Below are positions 52,201 through 60,932 of a stretch of 64,000 nt of DNA, in pieces. The notes under the pieces were generated by a model. The model was not told the DNA's origin. It ran no database searches and worked only from the letters and a program-made list of their open reading frames with translations. Position 1 is the first letter of the stretch. The number at the start of each line of letters is the position of its first letter. Position numbers and translations under genes: made by a program. This DNA comes from an uncultured Clostridia bacterium (GTDB taxonomy: Bacteria; Bacillota; Clostridia; Christensenellales; Borkfalkiaceae), in contig CANQHV010000002.1 in the NCBI GenBank assembly GCA_947624005.1, positions 1-64,000 of the forward strand, written 5' to 3'.

Positions 52201-52983
52201 ATACCCGCGTTCCCCGGCACCAACTGCGAACTCGATACCGCGCGCGCTTTCCGCCTTGCGGGCGCCGAACCCGAAATACTCGTAATCAAAAACCGCACGC
52301 CCGCGGACATAGAAGAAAGCGTAAAGGCTATAATCGCCGCAATAGAAAGGGCGAATATAATCGCTTTCCCCGGCGGATTTTCGGGCGGCGACGAACCCGA
52401 CGGCTCGGGTAAATTTATAGCGACGACTTTTAAAAATCCCGCCATTTCGGAAAAAATTTCCGAGCTTTTAAACGTCCGCGACGGACTTGTTTTGGGGATT
52501 TGCAACGGATTTCAGGCTTTGATTAAACTCGGGCTTGTGCCTTACGGCAAAGTCTGTCCGCTGACCGAAAAGTCGCCCACGCTTACATACAACAACATAT
52601 CGCGCCACGTATCCACTATGGTAAACATACGCGTCGCTTCGGTAAAAAGTCCTTGGCTTTCCGCCTGCAAAGTCGGCGATATTTTCGCCGTTCCCGTATC
52701 GCACGGCGAGGGAAAGGTGGTCGCGCCGCTTAAAGAACTCGAAAAAATGCGTAAAAACGGTCAGATTGCCACGCAATACGTCGATTTGAGCGGCAAACCC
52801 ACAATGGTAAGTCCGTTCAACCCCAACGGCAGCGTTTGGGCTATCGAGGGTATAACTTCCCCCGACGGCAGGGTGTTCGGCAAAATGGGTCACAGCGAAA
52901 GAAAGGGTGAAAACCTATATAAAAACTACCCCGGTAATTTCGATATGCGCATTTTCGAAAGCGGCGTAAAGTATTTTAAATAA
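49282..52983 (+). CDS. purL: Phosphoribosylformylglycinamidine synthase, single-chain
   Basis: Converts FGAR to FGAM using glutamine and ATP. A 1233-residue fusion: a PurS-like N-terminus (about 1-150), two PurM-like synthetase halves with DHCRHTTF, FKNETHNHPTEIEPFGGAATCLGG, FGAGGVSVAIGELADG and GGKDSMSGTF, and a C-terminal class I glutaminase domain (about 970-1233) with Cys in GICNGFQALI and the His/Glu pair in SHGEGK. Thus no separate purS and purQ genes are needed, unlike Bacillus. It starts three bases after purD and closes the operon. Confidence 0.97.
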   Translation: MIYRIFVEKKDNLQAKQVKEDILNLLKISVEDVRQLLRYDVEGISEEEFKAAVPCVFSEPPVDDVYFENVRFKKDYSVFAIAYLTGQYDQRADSAAQCVQLLTQKERPLIKCAKIYAIKGATQQEIARIKKHLINPVESEEVTLDKPTSLAHVAVDAPDVREVEGFINMTDSEIADYHSHMGLAMSEKDLAFVRDYFFKEGRNPTETEIKVIDTYWSDHCRHTTFATELKNIRINSDNKHIAEAYGLYKSLFDELYKDRKDKYPCLMDIATIGVKKLKKEGKLDNLDESDEINACSIKVDATLDGVPQKYTVMFKNETHNHPTEIEPFGGAATCLGGAIRDPLSGRTYVLQSMRVTGCADPIEPIEKTLAGKLPQRIITKTAASGFSSYGNQIGLATGQVDEVYHPGYKAKRLETGFVVGGAKSDMIYREKPKKGDIILLLGGETGRDGCGGATGSSKAHDKKSVQTCGAEVQKGNALTERKLQRLFLNKTVTTMIKKCNDFGAGGVSVAIGELADGLEIMLDKVPKKYEGLSGTELAISESQERMAVVVAAENAEKFIALAAEENLSATPVAVVTDDRRMKMFHRGRAIVDISRDFLDTNGVKQSADAEINDYITDFFDFAADGDFEKKMADVLSQLNVCSKKGLAENFDSTIGAKSVYMPFGGKYQLTPVIAMAAKFTGGETDDCTVSAYGYSPELTSSSPFTGAVYSIVTSVSKLVAAGAVYSDARLSLQEFFMRLRDDKKRWGVPLSALLGALYAQMGLGLGAIGGKDSMSGTFENIDVPPTLISFALAPSKASKLITNVLDGEGRKLYLLPFKKDETYIPDFGYVKKVYAVVGDLISSGKIKYATVIEKGGAAAAVAKSCFGNGLGFKFASDNKTLFSEHYGEIIVSVENPADLGDLDSIFIGETADGNFTFGGGEISYIDARYAYISKLDGVFPTTAKAEGEAPDCDFVSDGKYTGISTKTARPRVFIPAFPGTNCELDTARAFRLAGAEPEILVIKNRTPADIEESVKAIIAAIERANIIAFPGGFSGGDEPDGSGKFIATTFKNPAISEKISELLNVRDGLVLGICNGFQALIKLGLVPYGKVCPLTEKSPTLTYNNISRHVSTMVNIRVASVKSPWLSACKVGDIFAVPVSHGEGKVVAPLKELEKMRKNGQIATQYVDLSGKPTMVSPFNPNGSVWAIEGITSPDGRVFGKMGHSERKGENLYKNYPGNFDMRIFESGVKYFK

Positions 52984-52986
52984 GTC

Positions 52987-53015
52987 TTTACAAATCGTTT
53001 ATTTTGTGCTATAAT
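52987..53015 (+). promoter_or_regulatory. nrdR promoter
   Basis: TTTACA, 17 bases, TATAAT, immediately after the purL stop. Confidence 0.8.
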
Positions 53016-53016
53016 A

Positions 53017-53035
53017 TATATTGTAATACAATATA
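53017..53035. promoter_or_regulatory. Palindrome over the nrdR start site
   Basis: TATATTGT-AAT-ACAATATA is a perfect inverted repeat covering the predicted transcription start and ending at the ribosome site ACGGAG. It is AT-rich and contains half-site-like ATATTGT, reminiscent of NrdR boxes, so autorepression is possible. Confidence 0.5.
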
Positions 53036-53047
53036 CGGAGATTAAAA

Positions 53048-53512
53048 ATGAAGTGCATTTTCTGCGGGTATGAGGACAGCAAGGTTATCGACAGCCGTTC
53101 CGCCGACGAAGGCAGAACAATTCGCCGCCGCCGCGAGTGTATCAAGTGCGGCAAGCGGTTCACTACTTACGAAACGGTTGAAGATACGCCCGTACTCGTC
53201 ATAAAATCAAGCGGATTAAGACAGGCTTTCGATCCGCAGAAGATTAAAAACGGAATAATCAAAGCCTGCGAAAAACGCCCCGTTTCGCTTAGCAAAATCG
53301 ACGAAATGGTAGCGGCGGTGACCAAACAGATTTACAACTCGATGGACCAGGAGATATCTACCAAAACGATAGGCGAGCTTGTTATGAACGAACTCAAAAA
53401 GTACGACGAAGTGGCGTACGTCCGTTATGCAAGCGTATACCGTTCGTTCAAAGATATTTCAAGCTTTATGGAAGAGTTGCAGACCTTGATGGACAGCAAA
53501 AGCAATAAGTAA
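53048..53512 (+). CDS. nrdR: Transcriptional repressor NrdR
   Basis: Represses ribonucleotide reductase genes in response to ATP/dATP. The 154-residue protein has the N-terminal zinc ribbon (CIFCG ... CIKCGKRFTTYE) with RRRREC between, and an ATP-cone domain (about 48-138, VIKSSGLRQAFDPQKIKNGIIKAC). Length and motifs are standard. A palindrome at its own promoter suggests autoregulation. Confidence 0.96.
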   Translation: MKCIFCGYEDSKVIDSRSADEGRTIRRRRECIKCGKRFTTYETVEDTPVLVIKSSGLRQAFDPQKIKNGIIKACEKRPVSLSKIDEMVAAVTKQIYNSMDQEISTKTIGELVMNELKKYDEVAYVRYASVYRSFKDISSFMEELQTLMDSKSNK

Positions 53513-53517
53513 ATCGG

Positions 53518-53546
53518 CAGACAGTGAATTTCACTGTCTGTAATTT
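53518..53546 (+). terminator. Hairpin after nrdR
   Basis: CAGACAGTGA pairs with TCACTGTCTG, followed by TAATTTT. Confidence 0.65.
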
Positions 53547-53608
53547 TGCGCGCGGTAAAAGCGAGCGCTTATTTCGCATTGCCTAACGGCGCGCGGAGCG
53601 CAAAAATT

Positions 53609-54667
53609 ATGGCGGAAAAAAGATTAACGCGAAAAGTCAATATAGGCGGAGTCGTAATAGGCGGCGGCGAAAAAGTGGCGGTGCAGTCGATGTGTACCGT
53701 CAAGACTTCCGACGTCGAAAAATGCGTGGCGCAGATAAACTCGCTTAAAAAGGCGGGGTGCGACATAATCCGCGTTTCGGTGCTTGACGAGGAAGACGCG
53801 CGCGCCGTCAGAGCGGTGAAAGACCGTATTTCCGTTCCGCTTGTCGCCGATATTCATTTTTCGGCGAATCTTGCCGTAATGTCAATAGAAAACGGTTGCG
53901 ACAAAGTGCGTATAAATCCCGGCAATATAGGCGGCGAAGACAAGATAAAGCGCGTAGCTGATTGTATAAAGGCGCACAAAATCGCCGTCCGCGTAGGGTC
54001 GAATACGGGGAGTATCGAAAGCGAATTTCTCGCAAAATACGGACGTAGCGCAAAGTCGCTTGTCGAAAGCGCGCTTAAAAGCGTTTCCGCGTTGGAAAAA
54101 TTCGGCGTAAACGATATAGTCATATCCGTAAAGGCGTCGGACGTGCCGCTTACCGTCGAGGCATACAGATTGCTTGCCTCGCGAACCGACTATCCGTTGC
54201 ATATAGGCGTTACCGAGGCGGGCACAGAGGAAATGGCGGTAGTAAAGTCCGCGGCGGCGCTCGGCGCGCTTTTGGTGGACGGCATAGGCGACACAATGCG
54301 GATTTCGATTACCGACGACCCCGTAAAAGAAATCTACGCCGCCGAACGTATTTTGCGCGCGGTAGGCGTTGACCGCGAGTTTGTCGACGTTATTTCCTGT
54401 CCTACTTGCGGCAGGTGTATGTGGAACTCGATGGAACTTGCGAAAAAAGTGGCAAAAAGAACCGAAAACATAAAAAAGCGGCTTAAAATCGCCGTTATGG
54501 GTTGCGTAGTCAACGGCCCGGGCGAGGCGAAAGACTGCGATATCGGTATCGCGGGGGCAAAGGATTATTGCGTGATTTTCAAGGGCGGCGAAATTATAAA
54601 AAAAGTCGAAGCCGCGCGCGCCGAAGAGGAATTTTTCAAGGAGATAGACCTGCTTACAAATGACTGA
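53609..54667 (+). CDS. ispG: 4-hydroxy-3-methylbut-2-enyl diphosphate synthase
   Basis: The penultimate step of the non-mevalonate isoprenoid pathway, an iron-sulfur enzyme. 352 residues: TIM barrel with VAVQSMC, VPLVADIHF and INPGNIG, then the cluster ligands CPTCGRC near 268 and CVVNGPGEAKDCDIG near 304. ATG 53609 has GGAG about 12 bases upstream. It overlaps the PolC-like gene by eight bases, the usual ispG-polC neighbourhood of Gram-positives. Confidence 0.95.
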   Translation: MAEKRLTRKVNIGGVVIGGGEKVAVQSMCTVKTSDVEKCVAQINSLKKAGCDIIRVSVLDEEDARAVRAVKDRISVPLVADIHFSANLAVMSIENGCDKVRINPGNIGGEDKIKRVADCIKAHKIAVRVGSNTGSIESEFLAKYGRSAKSLVESALKSVSALEKFGVNDIVISVKASDVPLTVEAYRLLASRTDYPLHIGVTEAGTEEMAVVKSAAALGALLVDGIGDTMRISITDDPVKEIYAAERILRAVGVDREFVDVISCPTCGRCMWNSMELAKKVAKRTENIKKRLKIAVMGCVVNGPGEAKDCDIGIAGAKDYCVIFKGGEIIKKVEAARAEEEFFKEIDLLTND

Positions 54668-56198
54668 TAATATTTTGTCGCGCATACGCTCGGTAAGCGA
54701 TAACCTCAAAAACGCCATAATACGCCCGCTCGAAGTGGATAAAGCCGCGCGGACGGTGGGCGTGACGGTGGTTACCGACCGCGCCTATACGCCCGACGAC
54801 AAAAGTGCGTGCGAAAAAATAATACGGGAATGCGTGCCGCCGTATTTCGGTTGCCGCTTCGAAATTTCCAAACTGTCGCCCGATTGCGAAATGGTCAGAA
54901 AAAAAATAATGGAATCTCTCGGCAGAAGTTTCAAAGCCGTTTATTCCACTATTTCCGAAGACGATATAAAAGTCGAAAAAACCGACGGCGGTTTTTATTA
55001 TACCGTCGGGGTGGCGGGCGCGTTTTTTACGGGCAATACAATGTGCGACGTAATTACCGCATATCTCAAAAATTGCTTTTGCGGCGAATTTTCGGGTAAT
55101 TGCGTAAAGAGCGACAAGCGCGCCGAAATCGAAATCGAGGAAGACGAGGACGAGATAGAATTCGAACTTCCCGTCAGAACTTTTAAAATACGCGACTTCG
55201 AATTTCTGGAAGGGCAGGACAGACAGAGTTCGGCGATTTATATGTCGGATATGAACCTTGCGGGCGACAGCGTAGTCGTCTGCGGCGAAATACTCGAAAT
55301 CCGCGACCGTACATACACAAACAAAAAAGGGCAGGAAAAGGAATATCTGTCGCTTGTTCTCAACGATACGACCGCGACGGTTTACGCGACTTATTTCGTG
55401 CGCCAGCGTTCCGCGGATAAAATTCATACTTTAAAAGCGGGCGATTATATCGTCTGCACGGGCAAAAACGAAGAATACAGGGGCAATCTGCGCTTTACCG
55501 CCGAGTATATTGATTACGGCAAACTGCCCGAAAACTTCACGCCCGAAAAACGCGCGTCGAAGCCCGTTCCGAAATTTTACCATACCGTCAAACCGGAACC
55601 GTATTCCGAAACCGAGCAAACCGACCTTTTCAGGCAAAAACAGCCCGTTCCAGACTGTCTTAAACAAAACACCTTTGTCGTTTTCGACCTCGAAACAACG
55701 GGTCTTAATTCCTCGCCCGTCGCGGGGAATATGGATAAAATTATCGAAATCGCCGCTTATAAAATAAAGGACGGCGTTATTTGCGAAAGTTTTACCACTT
55801 TCGTAAATCCCGAGCGCAGACTTTCGGAAGAAATTATTAAACTTACGGGAATTACCGAAGATATGCTCGGCGCCTCGCCGACTTGCGAAAAAGTTCTGCC
55901 CGACTTTTTCAAGTTCTGTGCGGGCAGTATTCTCGTCGGACACAATATCGCGGGTTTCGACTTCAAATTCGTCGATTATTATTGCGGACGGCTCGGCTAT
56001 ATACTCGAAAGAAAAATAATAGACACTATTCCGCTTTCGCAAGAGCAGTTGTTTCTGTCAAACTACAAACTTAACACCGTCGCCGACAAGTTCGGAATAA
56101 CTTTCAACCACCACAGAGCGGCGGACGACGCCTTGGTTACCGCGAAAATCTTCATCGAACTGATAAAATTAAAAAAATCTTTGCCAAAGTTGCAATAA
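54660..56198 (+). CDS. PolC-like protein with OB and exonuclease parts but no polymerase
   Basis: 512 residues in the place normally held by polC (about 1,430 residues). The N-terminal ~160 residues resemble the PolC N-terminal domain. An OB-like domain follows (about 180-290, VVCGEILEIRDRTYTNKKG, SLVLNDTTATVYATYF), then a DEDDh proofreading exonuclease: ExoI FDLETTGLN near 343, ExoII GHNIAGFDFKFVDY near 423, ExoIII HRAADDALVTAK near 482. All catalytic acids and the histidine are present. The PHP, palm, fingers and thumb domains are missing, and the DNA downstream goes straight to the rimP promoter. It could be a specialised 3'-5' exonuclease or proofreading helper. A full PolC or DnaE must be encoded elsewhere. 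Confidence 0.85.
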   Translation: MTDNILSRIRSVSDNLKNAIIRPLEVDKAARTVGVTVVTDRAYTPDDKSACEKIIRECVPPYFGCRFEISKLSPDCEMVRKKIMESLGRSFKAVYSTISEDDIKVEKTDGGFYYTVGVAGAFFTGNTMCDVITAYLKNCFCGEFSGNCVKSDKRAEIEIEEDEDEIEFELPVRTFKIRDFEFLEGQDRQSSAIYMSDMNLAGDSVVVCGEILEIRDRTYTNKKGQEKEYLSLVLNDTTATVYATYFVRQRSADKIHTLKAGDYIVCTGKNEEYRGNLRFTAEYIDYGKLPENFTPEKRASKPVPKFYHTVKPEPYSETEQTDLFRQKQPVPDCLKQNTFVVFDLETTGLNSSPVAGNMDKIIEIAAYKIKDGVICESFTTFVNPERRLSEEIIKLTGITEDMLGASPTCEKVLPDFFKFCAGSILVGHNIAGFDFKFVDYYCGRLGYILERKIIDTIPLSQEQLFLSNYKLNTVADKFGITFNHHRAADDALVTAKIFIELIKLKKSLPKLQ

Positions 56199-56201
56199 AA
56201 C

Positions 56202-56230
56202 TTGCAAAATGCAAAATAACGTGTTATAAT
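56202..56230 (+). promoter_or_regulatory. Promoter of the rimP-nusA-infB operon
   Basis: TTGCAA, 17 bases, TATAAT, a few bases after the stop of the PolC-like gene. Confidence 0.75.
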
Positions 56231-56254
56231 GTAACTGTTCTTAATAGTTAAGCT

Positions 56255-56284
56255 ATTATTGAGCGCCTTGCGGCGCTCAATAAT
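56255..56284 (+). promoter_or_regulatory. Leader hairpin of the rimP-nusA operon
   Basis: ATTATTGAGCGCC and GGCGCTCAATAAT form a perfect 13-bp stem with loop TTGC, about 18 bases after the expected transcription start and just before the rimP ribosome site. No T-run follows, so it is more likely a leader structure (RNA stability, or feedback by NusA) than a terminator. Confidence 0.6.
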
Positions 56285-56306
56285 CATATTAAAGAGGTTT
56301 ATCGGA

Positions 56307-56765
56307 ATGAAGATTAAGCCGTTGGACGAAATACGCGCGTTTTTCGAGGACGCGGCAAAGGAGTTCGGCATCGAAATAGTGGACGTCGAATTTAACGACA
56401 AAACCGCCGCTTTGACCGCATATATCGAAACGGAAAGCGGGGTCGACCTCGACACCTGCGAAAAATTCCATAACGCGGTAATGGACCCGATAGACGTGCT
56501 TGACCCGACTTTCGGCGCGCCGTATACTTTGAATATTTCAAGCCCGGGGCTTGACCGCCCTTTTAAAACCGCGCGCGACTTCGAAAGGAACCTTAATAAA
56601 GAAGTCGAATTAAAGCTTTTTGCGCCTATGAAAGGCAAAAAGTTTTTGTCGGGCGTGCTTACGGCGTTCGACGACAATTCGGTGACGGTTGCGCTCGGCG
56701 GCGAAAACGTTAAAATCGGGCGCAATAAAATAGCAAAAATAAACAAAGCAATAAAATTTGAATAG
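56307..56765 (+). CDS. rimP: Ribosome maturation factor RimP
   Basis: Assists 30S subunit assembly. The 152-residue protein has the usual two-domain plan: EFGIEIVDVEFN, NAVMDPIDVLDPTFGAPYTLNISSPGLDRP, then an SH3-like C-terminus (FDDNSVTVALGGENVKIGRNKIAKI). ATG 56307 follows AAAGAGG. First gene of the operon continuing through ribF. Confidence 0.93.
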   Translation: MKIKPLDEIRAFFEDAAKEFGIEIVDVEFNDKTAALTAYIETESGVDLDTCEKFHNAVMDPIDVLDPTFGAPYTLNISSPGLDRPFKTARDFERNLNKEVELKLFAPMKGKKFLSGVLTAFDDNSVTVALGGENVKIGRNKIAKINKAIKFE

Positions 56766-56792
56766 ACCTATAAAACGACAGGAGAATTTAAA

Positions 56793-57875
56793 ATGACCAA
56801 CAAAGATTTTTTCCTTGCACTTGAAGATTTGGAAAAGGAAAAGGGAATCCCCCAACAGATTTTTTTGGACGCGCTTGAAAACGCGCTTGTTTCCGCCTGC
56901 AAAAAGCAATATGCGGGCGCGGTGGGCGACGTGGAAATACGCCTTAATCCCGAGCGCGGAACTATCGACTTCTACACGGTAAAAACGGTTGCGGAAGAAG
57001 TCGAGGACAAGGAAACGCAGATTTCGCTTTCCGACGCGCAGGCAATCAAAAAAAGTTATAAGGTCGGCGACAAGGTATACGAAAAATTCGTACCCAAGGA
57101 TTTTTCGAGAATTGCCGCGCAAACCGCAAAGCAGGTCATTTTGCAGAAACTCCACGAAACCGAACGCGACGTCGCAATGAGCGAATTTTCCGATAAAGAG
57201 GGCGAGCTTTTGGTCGGCATCGTACGCAGTATCGAGGCTAAAAACGTCTATATCGACCTCGGCAACGGCAAGGTAAGCGGAGTTATGCTTCCGTCCGACC
57301 AGGTGCCCGGCGAAAAATACAACGTCAACGATAAAATAAAGGTGTTCGTAAAACGCGTAAAAAGCGGAAACTTCGGCGCGCAGGTGCTTGTAAGCCGTTC
57401 GGCTCCCGGACTTGTCAAAAAGCTTTTCGAGGAAGAAGTGCCCGAAATCAAGCAAGGCACGGTAGTTATAAAAGAGATAAGCCGCGAAGCGGGCGCAAGA
57501 ACGAAAATGGCGATTTTTTCCAACGACGAGCGCGTAGACGCAATCGGCGCGTGCGTAGGCAACAAGGGCGCGAGGGTCAACGCCGTCGTCGAAGAACTCA
57601 AAGGCGAAAAAATCGATATAATTCCTTGGAGCGAAAACCCGCTTGAATTTATCGCAAAAGCGCTTTCGCCCGCGAAAGTAATTTCGGTAACCCAGCTTGA
57701 CGGCGAAAAATCGGCTATGGCGGTAGTTCCCGACGACAAGCTTTCGCTTGCGATAGGCAAAGACGGACAGAACGCCCGTCTTGCGGTAAGACTTACGGGT
57801 TGGAAAATAGACGTGAAAAGCGAAAGCGCGGCGGCTAAACTCGGCATAGGCGTTACGACCGAAGAGGAAGAATAA
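56793..57875 (+). CDS. nusA: Transcription termination/antitermination factor NusA
   Basis: Binds RNA polymerase and modulates pausing, termination and antitermination. 360 residues: N-terminal domain (1-125), S1 domain (about 130-200, GELLVGIVRSIEAKNVYIDLG), and two KH domains (REAGARTKMAIFSNDERVDAIGACVG; LAIGKDGQNARLAVRLTGW). It lacks the C-terminal repeats of proteobacterial NusA, as usual for Firmicutes. ACAGGAG precedes the ATG. Confidence 0.96.
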   Translation: MTNKDFFLALEDLEKEKGIPQQIFLDALENALVSACKKQYAGAVGDVEIRLNPERGTIDFYTVKTVAEEVEDKETQISLSDAQAIKKSYKVGDKVYEKFVPKDFSRIAAQTAKQVILQKLHETERDVAMSEFSDKEGELLVGIVRSIEAKNVYIDLGNGKVSGVMLPSDQVPGEKYNVNDKIKVFVKRVKSGNFGAQVLVSRSAPGLVKKLFEEEVPEIKQGTVVIKEISREAGARTKMAIFSNDERVDAIGACVGNKGARVNAVVEELKGEKIDIIPWSENPLEFIAKALSPAKVISVTQLDGEKSAMAVVPDDKLSLAIGKDGQNARLAVRLTGWKIDVKSESAAAKLGIGVTTEEEE

Positions 57876-57881
57876 TCCCGT

Positions 57882-58154
57882 ATGCCGAAGACGAGAAAAA
57901 TTCCGTTAAGGATGTGTATAGCTTGCCGCGAGCTGAAAGAAAAAAAGCAGATGCTCCGCATAGTAAAACCTGCGGAGGGCGACGTTTTTTTGGACTTTTC
58001 GTCGAAAGCCGCGGGTAGGGGCGCGTATATCTGCGATAACCCCGACTGCATTTTGAAGCTTAAAAAACAGCGGCTTTTGAACAAAGTGTTTTCCTGCGAA
58101 GTTGCCGACGGAGTGTATAAGGCAATCGAGGAGGAGTATTTTGGCAAGAAGTAA
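57882..58154 (+). CDS. rnpM: RNase P modulator RnpM (YlxR)
   Basis: The 90-residue YlxR-family RNA-binding protein has the signature PLRMCIACRELKEKKQMLRIV and GRGAYIC, with Cys pairs at about 12-15. Recent work on the Bacillus protein links it to RNase P. It sits between nusA and the L7Ae-like gene as in other Gram-positives, and its end overlaps the next gene by 14 bases. Confidence 0.9.
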   Translation: MPKTRKIPLRMCIACRELKEKKQMLRIVKPAEGDVFLDFSSKAAGRGAYICDNPDCILKLKKQRLLNKVFSCEVADGVYKAIEEEYFGKK

Positions 58155-58464
58155 GGCGCAGACTTTTATCGGTTTTTCGATAAAAGCGGGTAAAATCGCG
58201 CTCGGCGGCGGGGCAATCGATACGCTTAAAAAGGGAGTTTACCTCATAATACTGAACGGCGACGCCGCGAAAAACTCGCTTCGGCTCGCTTTGAAATTCA
58301 AAAACAGGTTTTCGTGCCCGCTTGTAATATGTAAAAGCGGGTTCGAGGAAGCGGTGAACAAAAGCGGCTGTAAAATCGCCGCGATAAAAGATAAAAATCT
58401 CGCGCAAGCGATTTTAACGAATTTGGACGACAGCTACGAATTTTATGCGGAGGCATCTGACTGA
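58141..58464 (+). CDS. ylxQ: L7Ae-family RNA-binding protein YlxQ
   Basis: The 107-residue ribosomal L7Ae/YbxF-like protein (AGKIALGGGAIDTLKKGVYLIILNGDAAKNSLR, CPLVICKSGFEEA) is expected to bind kink-turn RNA. TTG at 58141 is chosen because GAGGAG lies just upstream and the first residues ARSKAQTFIGFSIKAGK align with the family; no suitable ATG exists. Confidence 0.85.
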   Translation: MARSKAQTFIGFSIKAGKIALGGGAIDTLKKGVYLIILNGDAAKNSLRLALKFKNRFSCPLVICKSGFEEAVNKSGCKIAAIKDKNLAQAILTNLDDSYEFYAEASD

Positions 58465-58467
58465 TAT

Positions 58468-60924
58468 ATGGCAAAGGGATTTGAGAATATCGAAAAAATA
58501 GCGGGAATTCTGTCAAGCGGAGTTTTTGCGGAGTTAAGCAAAAAAATAAACGCTTCGGAAAAGCGCGTCGCGGACATATTGAAAAATCTGTCCGAGCTTG
58601 ACGCCGCCCGTATAAGAAAAATTGAAGAGGCGCAACGCGCCGAACAGGAAGAGCTTGCCAGACAAGAAGCTTTAAAGGCGGAGGAAGAGGCGGCAAAGAA
58701 GCCCGAAGAAACGGCGGCACAGCCCGAAGCGGCGGAACAAGTCGCCGCAAAGGAACTCGCGCCCGAAAAACCCCGTTCGGAACAACGCCCCGCGCCCGCA
58801 AAGCCCGCCGCGGAAAATAAAACGTTCGTAAACCGCGATTCCCGCCCCGCAAGGCAGGGCGCGGGTCAGCGTCCCGCATTCAATCCCAACCGTCCCGCGC
58901 CCACCGCGCGCCCGTCGGCTCAAAAATTCGGCAACGCTCCCGCCGCAAGCGCGGCGCAGACTGCCCAGAAAGCCAAAAATTTCGGACCCGACAAAAAGAA
59001 GGGCTACGAGCGCACTTATGTCGAAAAAGAAAGGCATACCATTTCCAAACGCGCTTTAATCAAACAGCAGGGCGCAAGTATCGACGACTTCGACGAAAAC
59101 AAAAGCGGTTACAGAAAACTGCGCGTAAAGAAAGATAAGTCGCAGAAAAATTCGCAGACGATAAAGATAGAACACGCTACGGTCACCACAAACGATATTC
59201 CCCTTAAAATGCTTTCGGAAAAGCTCGGAATTTCGGCGGTGGAAATCACCAAGCGCCTTTTCAAAGAAGGCATAATGAAGACCGTAAACGAAACCATAGA
59301 TTACGATACCGCCGCTCTCGTGGCGGCAGACCTCGGCATCGAGCTCGAATATAAGCCCGAAAAGACCGCGGAAGAAGTTCTGTTCGAAAAACAGGCGGAT
59401 ACCGTCGAAGAAATCGAAAGGCTTGTTCCCCGCGCTCCCGTCGTAACAGTTATGGGTCACGTAGACCACGGTAAAACCTCGCTTTTGGACTATATCAGAA
59501 AGTCCAACGCGGCGGCAAGCGAAGCGGGCGGCATAACGCAACATATAGGTGCGTACACGGTAAGCGTAAACGGCAAAAACATTACCTTTATCGATACGCC
59601 CGGTCACGAAGCGTTTACTGCAATGCGCGCGCGCGGCGCACAGGTTACCGATATAGTAATTCTCGTAGTGGCGGCGGACGACGGCATAATGCCCCAGACC
59701 GTCGAGGCTATAAACCACGCCAAGGCGGCGGGCGTTACGATAGTAGTCGCAATAAACAAGATAGACAAACAGGGCGCGAACGTCGAAAAGGTCAGACAGG
59801 ACCTGACGGGCGAAGGGCTTGTTCCCGAAGAATGGGGCGGCGACGTGGTAATGTGCCCTATTTCGTGCAAAACGGGCGAGGGCATACCTCAACTTCTGGA
59901 AAGCGTGCTTCTCGTGGCGGAAATGAAAGAGCTTTTGGCTAATCCCGAAAGGGAAGCGAGGGGCGTTGTTATCGAAGCGCGCCTCGACAAGGGCAAAGGT
60001 CCCGTTGCGACGGTGCTTATACAAAACGGCACACTGCATACGGGCGACAACGTAATCTGCGGCACCGTTACGGGTCGCGTGCGCGCCATGATAGACGACA
60101 AGGGTAGAACCGTCAAAGACGCTGGACCCTCGATGGCGGTCAACGTCCTCGGTCTTGAAGAGGTGCCCAACTCGGGCGACACGATTTTTGCGGTATCGCA
60201 GGCGCTTATGAAGCAGGTTATCGACGAAAGAAAGCGCAAAGAAAGCGAATCGATGATAAAATCGTCGCAGAAAGTTTCGCTCGACGACGTGTTCGGCAAA
60301 ATTGCGGAAGGCAATATGAAAAACCTCAATTTGGTCATAAAGGGCGACGTTCAGGGTTCGGTCGAGGCGATAAAACAGTCCGTAGTCAAGCTTTCCAACG
60401 AAGAGGTTCAGGTAAAAGTCATTCACAGCGGCGCAGGCGCGGTAACCGAAACGGACGTTATGCTCGCGGATTCCGCAAACGCCATAATTATAGCTTTCAA
60501 CGTGCGCCCCGACGCAAAGGCGAAAGCTTTGGCAGAGCGCAGTAAAGTGGACGTAAGGACGTACCGCATAATTTACGACCTGCTCGACGATATCGAGGCG
60601 GCGCTTAAAGGTATGCTTGCGCCCAAGTACGAAGAAGTTTTCGTCGGAAAATGCGAAGTCCGCCAGACTTTCAAAATTACGGGCGTGGGCAATATCGCGG
60701 GTTGTTACGTTTTGGACGGCAAAATCGTCAGAGGCGGCAAACTGCGCATATACCGCGACGATATTCTTATTGTCGAAGGCAACGTGCAACAGCTTAAACG
60801 CTTCAAAGACGACGTTAAAGAGGTTGCGGCGGGTTACGAGTGCGGCTGCGCAATCGAAGGTTTCAACGATATAAAAGTCGGCGATATAATAGAGTGCTAT
60901 CTTATACAGGAAATAGCGAAGTAA
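58468..60924 (+). CDS. infB: Translation initiation factor IF-2
   Basis: Delivers initiator tRNA to the 30S subunit. 818 residues: an Ala/Glu/Pro-rich variable N-terminus (about 1-210), an IF2_N segment (about 245-300, [25 protein letters not shown]), then the GTPase domain with GHVDHGKTS near 330, DTPGHEAF near 376 and NKIDK near 430, followed by domains II-IV. Length is typical of Firmicutes. It follows ylxQ by three bases. Confidence 0.97.
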   Translation: MAKGFENIEKIAGILSSGVFAELSKKINASEKRVADILKNLSELDAARIRKIEEAQRAEQEELARQEALKAEEEAAKKPEETAAQPEAAEQVAAKELAPEKPRSEQRPAPAKPAAENKTFVNRDSRPARQGAGQRPAFNPNRPAPTARPSAQKFGNAPAASAAQTAQKAKNFGPDKKKGYERTYVEKERHTISKRALIKQQGASIDDFDENKSGYRKLRVKKDKSQKNSQTIKIEHATVTTNDIPLKMLSEKLGISAVEITKRLFKEGIMKTVNETIDYDTAALVAADLGIELEYKPEKTAEEVLFEKQADTVEEIERLVPRAPVVTVMGHVDHGKTSLLDYIRKSNAAASEAGGITQHIGAYTVSVNGKNITFIDTPGHEAFTAMRARGAQVTDIVILVVAADDGIMPQTVEAINHAKAAGVTIVVAINKIDKQGANVEKVRQDLTGEGLVPEEWGGDVVMCPISCKTGEGIPQLLESVLLVAEMKELLANPEREARGVVIEARLDKGKGPVATVLIQNGTLHTGDNVICGTVTGRVRAMIDDKGRTVKDAGPSMAVNVLGLEEVPNSGDTIFAVSQALMKQVIDERKRKESESMIKSSQKVSLDDVFGKIAEGNMKNLNLVIKGDVQGSVEAIKQSVVKLSNEEVQVKVIHSGAGAVTETDVMLADSANAIIIAFNVRPDAKAKALAERSKVDVRTYRIIYDLLDDIEAALKGMLAPKYEEVFVGKCEVRQTFKITGVGNIAGCYVLDGKIVRGGKLRIYRDDILIVEGNVQQLKRFKDDVKEVAAGYECGCAIEGFNDIKVGDIIECYLIQEIAK

Positions 60925-60932
60925 GGTAAATT

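Noticed and set aside
54660..56300. polC broken by a frameshift
   Set aside because: No PHP or polymerase coding is visible in any frame after 56198; the region goes directly to the rimP promoter and leader.
59056..60789. A 577-codon minus-strand frame opposite infB
   Set aside because: Antisense to a canonical IF-2; low-quality composition and no start signals.
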